This document shows, piece by piece, positions 15,913-25,389 of a stretch of DNA of 64,000 nt. Source of the stretch: Rhodoferax sp. (GTDB lineage: Bacteria; Pseudomonadota; Gammaproteobacteria; Burkholderiales; Burkholderiaceae_C); contig JARWZT010000016.1 in the NCBI GenBank assembly GCA_029866205.1, forward strand, positions 175,979 through 239,978. The letters are read 5' to 3'. The stretch's first letter is position 1, and every line of letters begins with the position of its first letter. The position numbers and the translations under genes were made by a program. The notes beneath the pieces were generated by a model. It had not been told where the DNA came from. It was given only the letters and a program-made list of their open reading frames with translations, and searched no databases.

Positions 15913-17325
15913 TCAAGGCCCCTCTGCCCCGCCCCCCAGCACCTTATACAGCGTCACCTGGGTTTGCAAGAGCGCCAGTTGCGCCGCAATCAGCGCTTGT
16001 TGGCTGGCAAAGGCGGTACGCTGGGCGTCAAGCCAGTCGAGCTGGCTGGCGGCACCGTTGTCCAGGCGCAGGCGGGTGAGCGCCAGGCGTTCCGCGTCGG
16101 CCTGGGCCAGAGCGGTTTGAGCCTGGAGCTGGCGCTCCCAGCTGGCGCGCGCTGCCAGTGCGTCGGCTACCTCACGGAACGCTGTCTGAATGGCTTTTTC
16201 GTATTGCGCCACGGCAAGGTCAAAGCCGGCTTTGGCGGCGGCAAGATTGGCCTCGTTGCGTCCGCCGTCAAACAGGGGTAGCAGCAGCTGGGGCACAAAG
16301 GTGTAGCTCCAAGATCCGTCCTTGAACAATCCATCCAGTGCACTGCTTGCGCTGCCAGCACTGGCCGTGAGCGCAATGCGCGGGAAAAACGCAGCGCGCG
16401 CCGCGCCAATATTGGCGTTGGCGGCAGCCAGTTGCTGTTCGGCCTGGCGAATGTCCGCACGGCGGGTGAGCAGCTCGGAGGGCAAACCTGCCGGCAGCAC
16501 CGGCAGGTTGACGGCGGGTGCGTCAGCCCCCACGAGCGCGGCTTGCGCTGGCGTCAGGGGCTGGCCCAGCAGCAGCACCAAGGCGTTTTCGTCGAGCGCA
16601 CGCTGGCGCTGCAGTTGCGCCAGGCTGACCCGAGCACCTTGCACCAAAGACTGGGCCAGGCGGACATCAAGCTCCGACGATGCGCCATGCTCCAGGCGCA
16701 AGGCCACCAGTTGCAGAGAGGCCTCGCGCGAGGCCAGTGTCTCTTGCGCCAGGCGCAGCAGGCGCGCGTCTGCGCCCAGACCCATCCAGGCTTGCGCCAC
16801 GGTGGCAATCAGGCTGATTTGGGCGGTGCGCCGCGCCTCTTCAGACGCCAGGTACTGGGCAAGCGCCTGCTCTTTGAGGCTCGCCACCCGGCCAAAAAAG
16901 TCCAGTTCGTAGCTGCTGACCAGCAGGCCGCCGGTAAAGCTGGTGGCCATATTGCCGCTGCTGTTGGGTGCGCGGCTCATGCCAAAAGCGGCGTTGAGGG
17001 TGGGCAACTGGTCGGCGCTGCGCAGGCCGAGTTGGGCGCGGGCCTGGGTGATGTTGAGCGCCGCGACCCGCAGGTCGCGGTTGTTTTCCAGGGCCTGGGC
17101 GATTAACGTTTGCAGGGCCGGGTCGGTAAAGTAGGTGCGCCAGGGCAGCAAGTCGCCCGCAGGAGCGGCCTCGCTTGCCTGGGCGCTCGCAGGCCACAGG
17201 GGTGCAATAGGTGCCGCCGGGCGCTTGAACAAGTTCGGTGTGCTGCAGGCTGACAAGGCCAGTGCACCCGCCAGCAGGCTCAGGCGAAGGCTGCGCTGTG
17301 CTTTGGTGTATTTGGGCTTATTCAT
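15913..17325 (-). CDS. RND efflux outer-membrane lipoprotein, NodT/OprM family
   Basis: 470 residues. The ATG at 17323-17325 gives a lipoprotein signal with lipobox LSAC, followed by two TolC-type repeats rich in AQARxxLxxADQLPTL and LLTRRADIRQAEQQLAAANANIGAARAAFFPRI, diagnostic of NodT proteins. It forms the trimeric outer-membrane channel of a tripartite pump. The start overlaps the end of the RND permease gene by 8 bp, so translation is coupled. Third gene of the efflux operon. Confidence 0.93.
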   Translation of the reverse strand: MNKPKYTKAQRSLRLSLLAGALALSACSTPNLFKRPAAPIAPLWPASAQASEAAPAGDLLPWRTYFTDPALQTLIAQALENNRDLRVAALNITQARAQLGLRSADQLPTLNAAFGMSRAPNSSGNMATSFTGGLLVSSYELDFFGRVASLKEQALAQYLASEEARRTAQISLIATVAQAWMGLGADARLLRLAQETLASREASLQLVALRLEHGASSELDVRLAQSLVQGARVSLAQLQRQRALDENALVLLLGQPLTPAQAALVGADAPAVNLPVLPAGLPSELLTRRADIRQAEQQLAAANANIGAARAAFFPRIALTASAGSASSALDGLFKDGSWSYTFVPQLLLPLFDGGRNEANLAAAKAGFDLAVAQYEKAIQTAFREVADALAARASWERQLQAQTALAQADAERLALTRLRLDNGAASQLDWLDAQRTAFASQQALIAAQLALLQTQVTLYKVLGGGAEGP

Positions 17326-20300
17326 CGCTGTGCACTCCCATGTGCGCCGCTTGTGCGGCATGGACCTCGTGCTGGCGGGCGCTGCCCTTGAACAGGCCGC
17401 GCACCACCACAAAGAAGATCGGAACAAACACCACAGCCAAGGTGGTGCCTGTCAATATACCGCCCATCACACCAGTGCCAATCACCCGCTGGCTGGCCGA
17501 GCCCGCACCCGTGGACAAGGCCAGCGGCAACACGCCCAGCGTAAACGCCATGGAGGTCATGACGATCGGCCGAAATCGCAGGTGCGCAGCGGCCAGTGCG
17601 GACTCGATCAGGCCCTTGCCCTGGGCTTGCAGGTCTTTGGCAAACTCAATAATCAGAATCGCGTTTTTGGCGGACAGGCCAATGATGGTGATCAGGCCGA
17701 CCTGAAAGTACACGTCGTTGCTGTAGCCGCGCAGCAGTGTGGCCAGCAAGACCCCCAGTACACCGAGCGGCACCACCAGCACCACCGCCAGCGGAATTGA
17801 CCAGCTCTCGTAGAGCGCCGCCAGGCACAAAAACACCGCCAAGATGGCAAAGCTGTACAGGATGAGTGACTGCGATCCGGCCAGTTTTTCTTCGCGCGAC
17901 AGACCGGTCCATTCAAAACCAAAGCCTGCGGGCAGCTGGTCTGCCAGCTTTTCCATCTCGGCCATGGCGTCACCGGTGCTGTAGCCGGGCGCAGCGCTGC
18001 CGCCAATGCGCATGGCCGGGTAGCCGTTGTAGCGGATGGTTTGCATGGCGCCTTTGATCCAGCGCGTGGTGGCAAAGGCCGAGAACGGCACCGACTGTCC
18101 GCGTGTATTGAGCACGCTCAGGCGCAGCAAATCGTCGGGCTGCATACGTGCGGGCGCATCGGCCTGCACCACCACGCGCTGCAGGCGTCCGGCGTTGGGA
18201 AAGTCGTTGATATAGGCGGAACCCAGCGCCGTAGAGATCGTCGCGTTGATGGGGTCAAAGCCCACGCCCAAGGCCTGCGCCTTGTCGCGGTCAATGTCGA
18301 GTTGCAGTTGCGGAGCGTCTTCCAGGCCGTCGGGGCGGACCTGGGCGATCACCGTGCTTTTGGACGCCATGCCCAGCAGCTGGTTACGCGCCGCCAACAG
18401 CGCGTCATGGCCCAGGCCAGCACGGTCTTGCAGGCGGAAGTTAAAGCCCGAGGCATTGCCCAGCTCAGGGATGGGCGGTGGGCTGAGCGGAAAGATAAAG
18501 GCATCGTGAATGCCTGAGAGCGCGCCAAAGGCCCGCCCAGCCAGCGCCTGCGCCGAGTTGCCGGCGTCTGGCCGCTCTTTCCAGTCCTTGAGGGTGATAA
18601 AGCCCAAGGCGGCGTTTTGACCCAAGCCGGCAAAGCTGTAGCCCAGCACGGCGACCATGCTTTGCACCTCGGGTTGCTTGAGCATGAAGCCTTCGACTTG
18701 CTGCATCACCGCGCGGGTACGCTCTTGCGTGGCGCCCGGGGGCAGTTGCACGTTCACCAGCATGGTGCCCTGGTCTTCATTGGGCAAGAAGGACGTGGGC
18801 AGGCGTTGGTAGACCACGGCCGCTGCACCCACGATGGCGGCGTAAATCACCAGGTAGCGCGCCGCGCGCGGCAGCATACGCGCCACGCCCCGCTCGTAGC
18901 CCTTGGCGGTCCGCGCAAAGCCGCGGTTGAACCAACCAAAAAAGCCAGTCTTGGCGTGTTGCTGGCCTTTTTCCATCGGCAGCAACAAGGTGGCGCACAG
19001 CGCCGGCGTGAGCGACAGCGCCATCAGCGCCGAGAACGCAATCGAGATACCCATCACCGCCGAAAACTGGCGGTAGATATTGCCGACCGAGCCGGCAAAA
19101 AATGCCAGCGGCACAAACACCGAGATCAGCACCACCGTCACACCAATAATGGCGCCCGAGATCTGGCCCATGGCTTTGCGCGTGGCGTCCAGCGGCGAGA
19201 GGCCCTCTTCGCTCATGATGCGCTCGACGTTTTCGACTACCACAATCGCATCGTCCACCACGATGCCGATCACCAGCACCATGCCAAACATGGTCAGCAC
19301 ATTGATCGAAAAACCCAGCGCGAGCAACGCGGCAAACGTGCCCAACAGCGCCACCGGCACCACGATGGTCGGAATGATGGTGTAGCGCCAGTTTTGCAGG
19401 AACAGGAACATCACCAAGAACACCAGGGCCACGGCCTCCAGCAAGGTCTCGGTCACCTGGCGGATGGAGATGGCGACAAAGCGCGAGCTGTCATACGGAA
19501 TGGTCCAGGCCATGCCCTTGGGGAAAAACTTTTCCAGTTCTTGCATGCGCGCACGTACGGCCTTGGCGGTGGCCAGCGCGTTGCCGGTGGGCGAGAGCTG
19601 AACGCCAATGCCGGTGGACGGCTTGCCGTTCAGCCGTGCCGAGGTGGCGTAGCTCTGGCCGCCCAGGGCAATCCGCGCCACGTCTTTCAGGCGCACGGTT
19701 GAGCCGTCGGCGTTGGCGCGCAGCACGATGCGGCCAAACTGCTCGGGGCTGCTGAACTGGCCGTTAACGATAACGGTAGCCGCCACGCCCTGGCCCGCCA
19801 CATTGGGCAGGCTGCCAATCTCCCCCGCCGAGACCTGCACGTTTTGCGCGCGGATGGCGTTGTTCACGTCGTTGGCCGACAGGTTGTAGCCCTGCAGTTT
19901 GGCCGGGTCAATCCAGACGCGCATGGCGCGTTCGGTACCAAACAACTGGGCCTGGCCCACGCCGGGCACGCGCTGCAACTCGGGCAGCACATTGCGCGCG
20001 GCGTAGTCGCCCAGGGCGACCGGGTCCCAGGCCGGGTCGTCGGAGTTGAGGATGGTAAACAGCAAGAAGTTGCTGCGCGACTTGTCCACGCGCACGCCTT
20101 GTTGCGTGACGGCCTGGGGCAGGCGCGGCGTGGCACGGGCCAGCCGGTTTTGTACGTCCACCTGCGCCAAATCCGGGCTGGTGCCAGGCTGAAAGCTCAG
20201 GGTGATGTTGCCCGAACCATCGGCTTGCGCCACGGACTCCATGTAAATCAGCCCCGGCGCGCCATTCATTTCGCGCTCGATCACGGCAAGTACCGCGTCT

Positions 20301-20473
20301 TCCAACGTTTGTGCCGAGGCGCCGGGGTAGACCGCGCTGACCACGATGGACGGCGGCGCCACTGGCGGGTACTGGGCAATCGGCAACTGGGTAATGGCGA
20401 CAGCGCCCATCACCATGATGAACAGCGCAATCACCCACGCAAAGATGGGGCGGTCGATAAAAAATTTGGCCAT
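17318..20473 (-). CDS. RND multidrug efflux permease, HAE1 type (AcrB/MexB-like)
   Basis: 1051 residues, the standard length for HAE1 inner-membrane pumps. N-terminus MAKFFIDRPIFAWVIALFIM; porter-domain motifs such as PPxIVVSAVYPGASAQTLEDAV; TM4 with GIVVDDAIVVVENVER carrying the two proton-relay Asp residues; TM10 containing the relay Lys in GLSAKNAILIIEFAKD. It exports amphipathic drugs, solvents or metabolites using the proton motive force. Thirteen nt downstream of the adaptor gene, overlapping the channel gene. Order adaptor-pump-channel is that of mexAB-oprM. No local TetR or LysR repressor is visible. Confidence 0.95.
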   Translation of the reverse strand: MAKFFIDRPIFAWVIALFIMVMGAVAITQLPIAQYPPVAPPSIVVSAVYPGASAQTLEDAVLAVIEREMNGAPGLIYMESVAQADGSGNITLSFQPGTSPDLAQVDVQNRLARATPRLPQAVTQQGVRVDKSRSNFLLFTILNSDDPAWDPVALGDYAARNVLPELQRVPGVGQAQLFGTERAMRVWIDPAKLQGYNLSANDVNNAIRAQNVQVSAGEIGSLPNVAGQGVAATVIVNGQFSSPEQFGRIVLRANADGSTVRLKDVARIALGGQSYATSARLNGKPSTGIGVQLSPTGNALATAKAVRARMQELEKFFPKGMAWTIPYDSSRFVAISIRQVTETLLEAVALVFLVMFLFLQNWRYTIIPTIVVPVALLGTFAALLALGFSINVLTMFGMVLVIGIVVDDAIVVVENVERIMSEEGLSPLDATRKAMGQISGAIIGVTVVLISVFVPLAFFAGSVGNIYRQFSAVMGISIAFSALMALSLTPALCATLLLPMEKGQQHAKTGFFGWFNRGFARTAKGYERGVARMLPRAARYLVIYAAIVGAAAVVYQRLPTSFLPNEDQGTMLVNVQLPPGATQERTRAVMQQVEGFMLKQPEVQSMVAVLGYSFAGLGQNAALGFITLKDWKERPDAGNSAQALAGRAFGALSGIHDAFIFPLSPPPIPELGNASGFNFRLQDRAGLGHDALLAARNQLLGMASKSTVIAQVRPDGLEDAPQLQLDIDRDKAQALGVGFDPINATISTALGSAYINDFPNAGRLQRVVVQADAPARMQPDDLLRLSVLNTRGQSVPFSAFATTRWIKGAMQTIRYNGYPAMRIGGSAAPGYSTGDAMAEMEKLADQLPAGFGFEWTGLSREEKLAGSQSLILYSFAILAVFLCLAALYESWSIPLAVVLVVPLGVLGVLLATLLRGYSNDVYFQVGLITIIGLSAKNAILIIEFAKDLQAQGKGLIESALAAAHLRFRPIVMTSMAFTLGVLPLALSTGAGSASQRVIGTGVMGGILTGTTLAVVFVPIFFVVVRGLFKGSARQHEVHAAQAAHMGVHSDE

Positions 20474-20485
20474 GGCGTGCGGGTC

Positions 20486-21778
20486 CTAGCGGCTGGCGGC
20501 AGAGGCCGCTGGGGCAGCTGCACTGGCACCTGCAGAAGCGCTGGCGGCAGCGGCGCTGGCCGGGGCCGCCGGTTTGATGCCAGGCGCAACCCAGGGTACG
20601 GCTTTGACTGGCGCATCGCCGCGCAGTTTCTGGAAGCCATCCACCATGACTTGTTCGCCGCTTTGCAGGCCGTCTACAACGACCCACTGATTGCGTTGCT
20701 GGCCACCCACCTTGATGGGGCGCGGTTTGACCTTGCCATCCGCACCGACCACCATGACGCTGTCGCCTTGGGCCGAGCGTGTCACGGCTTGCTGGGGCAG
20801 CAATATTGCGTTGCTGGCCTGGGCCTGTTCGACCCGCACCCGCACATACAAGCCGGGCAGGAGCGTGCCGTCGGGGTTGGGTACCTCGGCCCGCAAGGTG
20901 ATCTGGCCCGAGGTGGCGTCCACCGTCAGGTCCGAGAACAAGAGGCGACCGGCGCGGGCGTATTCGCTGCCATCTTCCAGCACCAGGCGCACGCTGGCGG
21001 CCTGGCTGCCGTTGGCGCGCTTGAGCTTGCCGGCGTCCAGCGCCTGGCGCAGTTTCATGACGTCGCCCGCAGACTGCGTGAAGTTGACATAGATCGGGTT
21101 GATTTGTTGCACCACCGCCAGCGGTGTGGCCTCGCCCTGGCCGACCAGCGCGCCTTCGGTCACCAAGGCCCGGCCAATGCTGCCGGCAATGGGCGCGGTG
21201 ACCGAGGCGTAGTTCAGGTTGATGCGTGCGGTCTGCGCTGCCGCTTTGGTGACGGCAACATCGGCTTCCGCCTGCTTTTGGGCCGCCTGGGCGGCTACGA
21301 GTTCTTGTTGGCTTACGGCTTTCGCGGCCGCCAAGGGCTCGTAGCGCTTGGCCAGCGCGGTGGCCTGCATCAGGTTGGCTTCGGCTTTGGCCACGCTGGC
21401 GGTGGCGCTGTCCAGGGCGGCCTTGTAGGGCGCGTCGTCAATCTCAAACAATACCTGCCCGGCCTTGACGCTGCTGCCCTCGGCAAACAGGCGGCGCTGC
21501 AAGATGCCCGCCGCACGTGCCCGCACCTGGGCCACGCGAGAGGCTTCGAGCCGTCCGGGCAGTTCGGTCACCAAACCCACATCGGCGGTGCTGACGGTGA
21601 CCACACCCACTTCTGCCGGAGGCGGCGTACCCCCGCCTGCGCCGGCACCCGGCGCCCCTGCGGTTGGTGCACTGCTGGGCCCACAGGCAGCCAGCAGCGC
21701 GGCCAAAGACAAGGCGGTCAGTACAAATCGGGTGCGGGGCGTCGCAAAAGTGGCGCAGGGAGTCTGGAACAAGGGCAT
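20486..21778 (-). CDS. RND efflux periplasmic adaptor (membrane fusion protein)
   Basis: 430 residues from an ATG at 21776-21778. A lipoprotein signal with LLAAC lipobox precedes a Pro/Gly/Ala linker, then the MFP domains: PGRLEASRVAQVRARAAGIL (half lipoyl), a helical hairpin rich in Ala-Gln (AAQAAQKQAEADVAVTKAAA), second lipoyl half VTAPIAGSIGRALVTEGALVG, beta-barrel and membrane-proximal domains. The C-terminus is a long Ala/Ser/Pro tail. It bridges pump and outer-membrane channel. First gene of the operon. A longer start at 21826 exists but lies before an odd Phe-rich stretch. Confidence 0.92.
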   Translation of the reverse strand: MPLFQTPCATFATPRTRFVLTALSLAALLAACGPSSAPTAGAPGAGAGGGTPPPAEVGVVTVSTADVGLVTELPGRLEASRVAQVRARAAGILQRRLFAEGSSVKAGQVLFEIDDAPYKAALDSATASVAKAEANLMQATALAKRYEPLAAAKAVSQQELVAAQAAQKQAEADVAVTKAAAQTARINLNYASVTAPIAGSIGRALVTEGALVGQGEATPLAVVQQINPIYVNFTQSAGDVMKLRQALDAGKLKRANGSQAASVRLVLEDGSEYARAGRLLFSDLTVDATSGQITLRAEVPNPDGTLLPGLYVRVRVEQAQASNAILLPQQAVTRSAQGDSVMVVGADGKVKPRPIKVGGQQRNQWVVVDGLQSGEQVMVDGFQKLRGDAPVKAVPWVAPGIKPAAPASAAAASASAGASAAAPAASAASR

Positions 21779-21888
21779 AGTCAAAGCAGTCCTGAAAAGG
21801 AAAAAGAAGCTTGCATTGGAGAGCAATGACGATCAGTTTAATGGGCAGGTCTTGGCTTCCACCGGCGGGCATGAAGTAGCCCTGGAGC

Positions 21889-22773
21889 TCATAGCAGCTC
21901 GAGTACCGCGGCGGCAAATTCCCGCGGCGCTTCCTGGGGCAGGTTGTGGCCCACCAGCGGTAGCACGCGGTGCTGGTAAGGCCCGCTAAAGTGGCGCTGG
22001 TGGTGCGCCGAGCCCCCCAGGGCCATGACACCATCGCCCGCGCCATCGATCGCGATGGTGGGCACGCCAATGCGGGGTTGCGTGGCCAGCGCGCGTTCCC
22101 ATGCCTCAAGCTCTGGGTCGCCAGGCACCAGGCCAAAGCGATGGCGGTACGAGTGGACCACGACCTCTACAAAGTCTGGGTTGTCAAAGGCGGCCGCGGT
22201 GGCGGTAAAGGTGGCGTCGTCAAACGGCCAGTGGGGCGACCACAGCTGCCACAGGAGTTTGCAAAAGGCCTGGCGGTTTTGCGCCAGCCCGGCGGCACCG
22301 CGTGCGCCGTGCAGGTAGTACTGGTACCACAGGCGCAGCTCGTTCTCGGGCGACTGCGGTACGGCCGCTGCTGCAATGTTCTGAATGTTGTAGCCGTTGC
22401 CCGTGACCAGCCCATGCACGCGCTCAGGGTGCAACGCCGCCAAAATGCAGGCGGCCCGCCCGCCCCAGTCGTAACCGGCCAGCACGGCGCGGGGAATAGC
22501 CAGTGCATTGAGCAGCGCCAGCAAATCGAAAGCCAGCGCCGCCTGCTGGCCTGAGCGGGGCGTGTGCGCATGCACAAAGCGGGTGGGGCCAAAGCCGCGC
22601 AAATAGGGCGTGACCACCCTGCAGCCCGCCTGGGCCAGCAAGTCGCCCGCCGCGCGGCAGGCGTGCACGTCATACGGAAAGCCGTGCAGCAAAACTACCG
22701 GCGGTCCCGCGCGCGGGCCGGCGTCAAAGTAGGCGACTTCAAGCACGCCGGCGGTAAGGGTGTGGAGCGGCAT
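21889..22773 (-). CDS. Alpha/beta hydrolase with Asp nucleophile (epoxide hydrolase/dehalogenase-like)
   Basis: 294 residues. VVLLHGFPYD forms the oxyanion hole (HG-x-P), AGYDWGGRAA the nucleophile elbow with D102 in place of Ser, and VGHNLPQEAP the catalytic His (H276). An Asp nucleophile with HGFP is typical of soluble epoxide hydrolases and haloalkane dehalogenases. A cap domain (residues about 130-210) includes LWYQYYLHG. The substrate is unknown. It lies upstream of the efflux operon on the same strand with a 110-bp gap, so linkage is uncertain. Confidence 0.85.
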   Translation of the reverse strand: MPLHTLTAGVLEVAYFDAGPRAGPPVVLLHGFPYDVHACRAAGDLLAQAGCRVVTPYLRGFGPTRFVHAHTPRSGQQAALAFDLLALLNALAIPRAVLAGYDWGGRAACILAALHPERVHGLVTGNGYNIQNIAAAAVPQSPENELRLWYQYYLHGARGAAGLAQNRQAFCKLLWQLWSPHWPFDDATFTATAAAFDNPDFVEVVVHSYRHRFGLVPGDPELEAWERALATQPRIGVPTIAIDGAGDGVMALGGSAHHQRHFSGPYQHRVLPLVGHNLPQEAPREFAAAVLELL

Positions 22774-22941
22774 GGGCGAGGTTTCCTGGTGTCAAGGGTG
22801 GAGCTCTGCGGCGAGGCGCGGTGCGTGCATCCAGGCACTGCGCTTGCGACTACGATAACCGAGCACGCCCGCGCTGCCTGTCGTCTCTTGGGCTTGGATG
22901 GCGTCTGCTTCCACCCTTAGCCCTGCCCCGAGACCTTGCCC

Positions 22942-23529
22942 ATGCCCGCCATCACCCATTTGCTTTACCTGCACGGTTTTCGTTCGTCCCCTGCATCGGC
23001 CAAGGCCACGCTGATGGCACAAGCAGTCGCGCAGCGCCACCCGCAAGTGGTGTGGTGCTGCCCGCAGTTGCCGCCCTCGCCGCGCCAGGCCATGAGCGAC
23101 GTGGCCGCGCAGGTGGCCGATTGGCCGCGCGAGCGCATGGCGGTGGTGGGTTCGTCCTTGGGCGGGTTTTATGCCTCGTGGGTGGCGCGCCAGACCGGCT
23201 GCAAATCCGTGCTGCTGAACCCCGCCGTGTTTCCTGCACGCGACCTGGCCCGGCATATTGGCGCGCAAACCCAGTGGCATCAGCCGGATCAAGCCTTTTA
23301 CTTTGAAGCCGCGTTTGTGGACGAGCTGCAGCAACTCGCCCACGAAGGTGGCCACCCTCCCGGCCCCGAGCTGGCACTGATCGCCCAGGGCGACGAAGTG
23401 CTGGACTGGCGCGAAATGAGTGATCGCTATGCCAGCGCGCAGAAAATCATCTTGCCTGGCAACGACCACGCCATCAGCGACTTTGCGTTGCACCTGGACG
23501 GGGTGCTCGCGTTTTTGGACTTGGTGTGA
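22942..23529 (+). CDS. YqiA/YcfP-family esterase
   Basis: 195 residues from ATG 22942: LLYLHGFRSSPASAKA opens the family, VVGSSLGGFYASWVA is the Ser nucleophile elbow, and PGNDHAISDF holds the catalytic His; an Asp lies in AQGDEVLDW. This small alpha/beta hydrolase family has weak esterase activity and no settled physiological role. A TTG six nt upstream is an alternative start. It is divergent from the preceding hydrolase and convergent with the SulP gene. Confidence 0.87.
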   Translation: MPAITHLLYLHGFRSSPASAKATLMAQAVAQRHPQVVWCCPQLPPSPRQAMSDVAAQVADWPRERMAVVGSSLGGFYASWVARQTGCKSVLLNPAVFPARDLARHIGAQTQWHQPDQAFYFEAAFVDELQQLAHEGGHPPGPELALIAQGDEVLDWREMSDRYASAQKIILPGNDHAISDFALHLDGVLAFLDLV

Positions 23530-23563
23530 GACGCGCCAGGGCGAGGGCCGATGGCCCGAGGAG

Positions 23564-25306
23564 TTAGCGCTTGCAGGGCGCGAACACCCGCACCGTGCAA
23601 CGGGCACAGACTTGCGGGTCCAGCCGCGCTTTGATCGACGCCATGACATCGTCGCCCATGGTGAAAAAGTTTTCGGCGCCAATGGTCTCAAACACGCCGC
23701 TGCGGCGCAGCATGTCCAAAGGCTCGTCTTTCATGTTGAACAGGTAGAGCGCCCCGCCCAGGGTGCGGCGTCGGCGCGCCTCTTGGCCGAGCATTTGGGC
23801 GCCAGTCAGGTCGACAAAATTGATGCCTGACGCCACCAGCAGCACATGGGTATGGGAAGGATCCTGTTCGTCAATCCGCTGCAGGGACTCTTGCAAATGG
23901 TTGGCGGCGCCAAAAAATATCGAGCCGTTGATACGCACGATTTTGAGCTGCGGGCAGTCGGGCAGGCCGGTGCTGGCGCTGAAGGCCGGAGGCATTTGGC
24001 CCGGTACGGGTTTTACATTGTCCAGGCCCGGGTGCGAAGTGCGCTTCAGGTACATCAGCAGGGACAGGCCCACGCCGATGTAGATCGCAAACTCCAGCTC
24101 AATCGTCAAGGTGGCGATCAGCGTGGCCACCAGAATGGCGGTCTCGTTGCGGCTGGCCCGCATGACTTCACCAATCTCATGAAAGTCAATCAGGCCCCAA
24201 GCCACCACAAACAAGATGCCCGCCATGGCCGCCACCGGCAAATAAGGGGCCAATGGTGCCAAGAACAGCATGATGAGCAGCAAAAAGCCCGCAGAGAACA
24301 CCGATGCCAAGGGCGTCTTGGCACCCGAGGCCAGGTTCAGGCCGCTGCGGTTGAACGAGCCGCTGGATGCATACCCCGAGAAAAAACTCCCGGCCAGGTT
24401 GGACAAGCCCTGGCCAATGAACTCCTGGTTGCCGTCGATGCGCTGACCGCTCTTGAGCGCCATGGCCCGGGCAATGGAGACCGCCTCGGTCAGTGCCAGC
24501 AAGGCCACGGCCAAGGCGATGGGGGCGAGTTGGCGCAAGGTGCTCCAGCGCAGGTCGGGCTCGGACAGCGGGGGAAAGCCCACCCGCAGCGTCCCAATGC
24601 TGCCAATGCCGGTGTGCTCCACGCCAAAGTGCAGGTTCAGGCCATAAGCCAGCACGCTGCCGCTGACCATGCCCACAATCATGTGCGGCACGCGGGGCAG
24701 CCAGCGTTTGGCTGCTACGCAGGACAGCACCGTGGCCAGTGCCACCCCGGTGATGAAGGGGTTGATCTGCCCGGCCTGTTCCCAAAGGCATTGCAGCACC
24801 TGCGCTACCGAGGCGCCGCGTGCGATGGTGATGCCAAAGAAGTTTTTGACCTGGCTGGTGGCAATCAGCACCGCGGCTCCCGCGGTAAAGCCCACCACCA
24901 CTGTGTGGGACACAAAGTTCACCAAGGTGCCAAAGCGCAGCACGCCCAGCAGCAACTGAAACACGCCCACCAAAAACGTGAGCGACAAGACCAGTTGCAC
25001 ATACTGCGGGCTTCCTGCCTCGGCCAGTGGGCTCATGGTGGCAAACACCACAATCGAGATGGCGGTGGTCGGGCCCGACACCAAGTGCCAGGACGAGCCC
25101 CACAGCGCCGCCACCACGGCGGGCAACATGGCTGCGTACAGGCCGTACTCGGGGGGCATGCCGGCAATCGTGGCAAAGGCTACGCCCTGGGGCACCAAAA
25201 TCAGGCCGCCAGTGAGACCGGCAATCAGGTCGGCGCGCAAGGTGCCACCCGTGACGCGCGGCCACCAGTGCAAAAAAGGCAGCCAGGCCTGCCAGTCCAG
25301 CTTCAT
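23564..25306 (-). CDS. SulP-family anion transporter with STAS domain
   Basis: 580 residues. The SLC26/SulP membrane domain starts with ADLIAGLTGGLILVPQGVAFATIAGMPPEYGLYAAMLP, followed by SGPTTAISIVVF, NFVSHTVVVGFTAGAAVLI, and GLSNLAGSFFSGYASSGSFNRSGLNLASGAKTP. The C-terminal STAS domain (about 430-560) contains IFFGAANHLQESL and GINFVDLTGAQML, followed by a short Cys-containing tail CARCTV. Sulfate is the usual guess, but bicarbonate or dicarboxylates are also transported by this family. It lies downstream of a LysR gene on the same strand. Confidence 0.9.
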   Translation of the reverse strand: MKLDWQAWLPFLHWWPRVTGGTLRADLIAGLTGGLILVPQGVAFATIAGMPPEYGLYAAMLPAVVAALWGSSWHLVSGPTTAISIVVFATMSPLAEAGSPQYVQLVLSLTFLVGVFQLLLGVLRFGTLVNFVSHTVVVGFTAGAAVLIATSQVKNFFGITIARGASVAQVLQCLWEQAGQINPFITGVALATVLSCVAAKRWLPRVPHMIVGMVSGSVLAYGLNLHFGVEHTGIGSIGTLRVGFPPLSEPDLRWSTLRQLAPIALAVALLALTEAVSIARAMALKSGQRIDGNQEFIGQGLSNLAGSFFSGYASSGSFNRSGLNLASGAKTPLASVFSAGFLLLIMLFLAPLAPYLPVAAMAGILFVVAWGLIDFHEIGEVMRASRNETAILVATLIATLTIELEFAIYIGVGLSLLMYLKRTSHPGLDNVKPVPGQMPPAFSASTGLPDCPQLKIVRINGSIFFGAANHLQESLQRIDEQDPSHTHVLLVASGINFVDLTGAQMLGQEARRRRTLGGALYLFNMKDEPLDMLRRSGVFETIGAENFFTMGDDVMASIKARLDPQVCARCTVRVFAPCKR

Positions 25307-25389
25307 GGCGCGGGCCTCAGGGCCGATCGGTGTAGCGCTTCGCGTCGGGTGTGAGAGTTCATGGCATCTCCTTGATTTGCGGGCGCAGT

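Noticed and set aside
18617..19702. 361-residue plus-strand open frame opposite the RND pump gene
   Set aside because: It is His- and Arg-rich and repetitive, lies fully antisense to a clear RND permease, and is typical of shadow frames in GC-rich DNA.
19844..21829. 661-residue plus-strand open frame opposite the RND pump and adaptor
   Set aside because: Antisense to two certain genes, with Gly/Arg/His-biased content and no domain.
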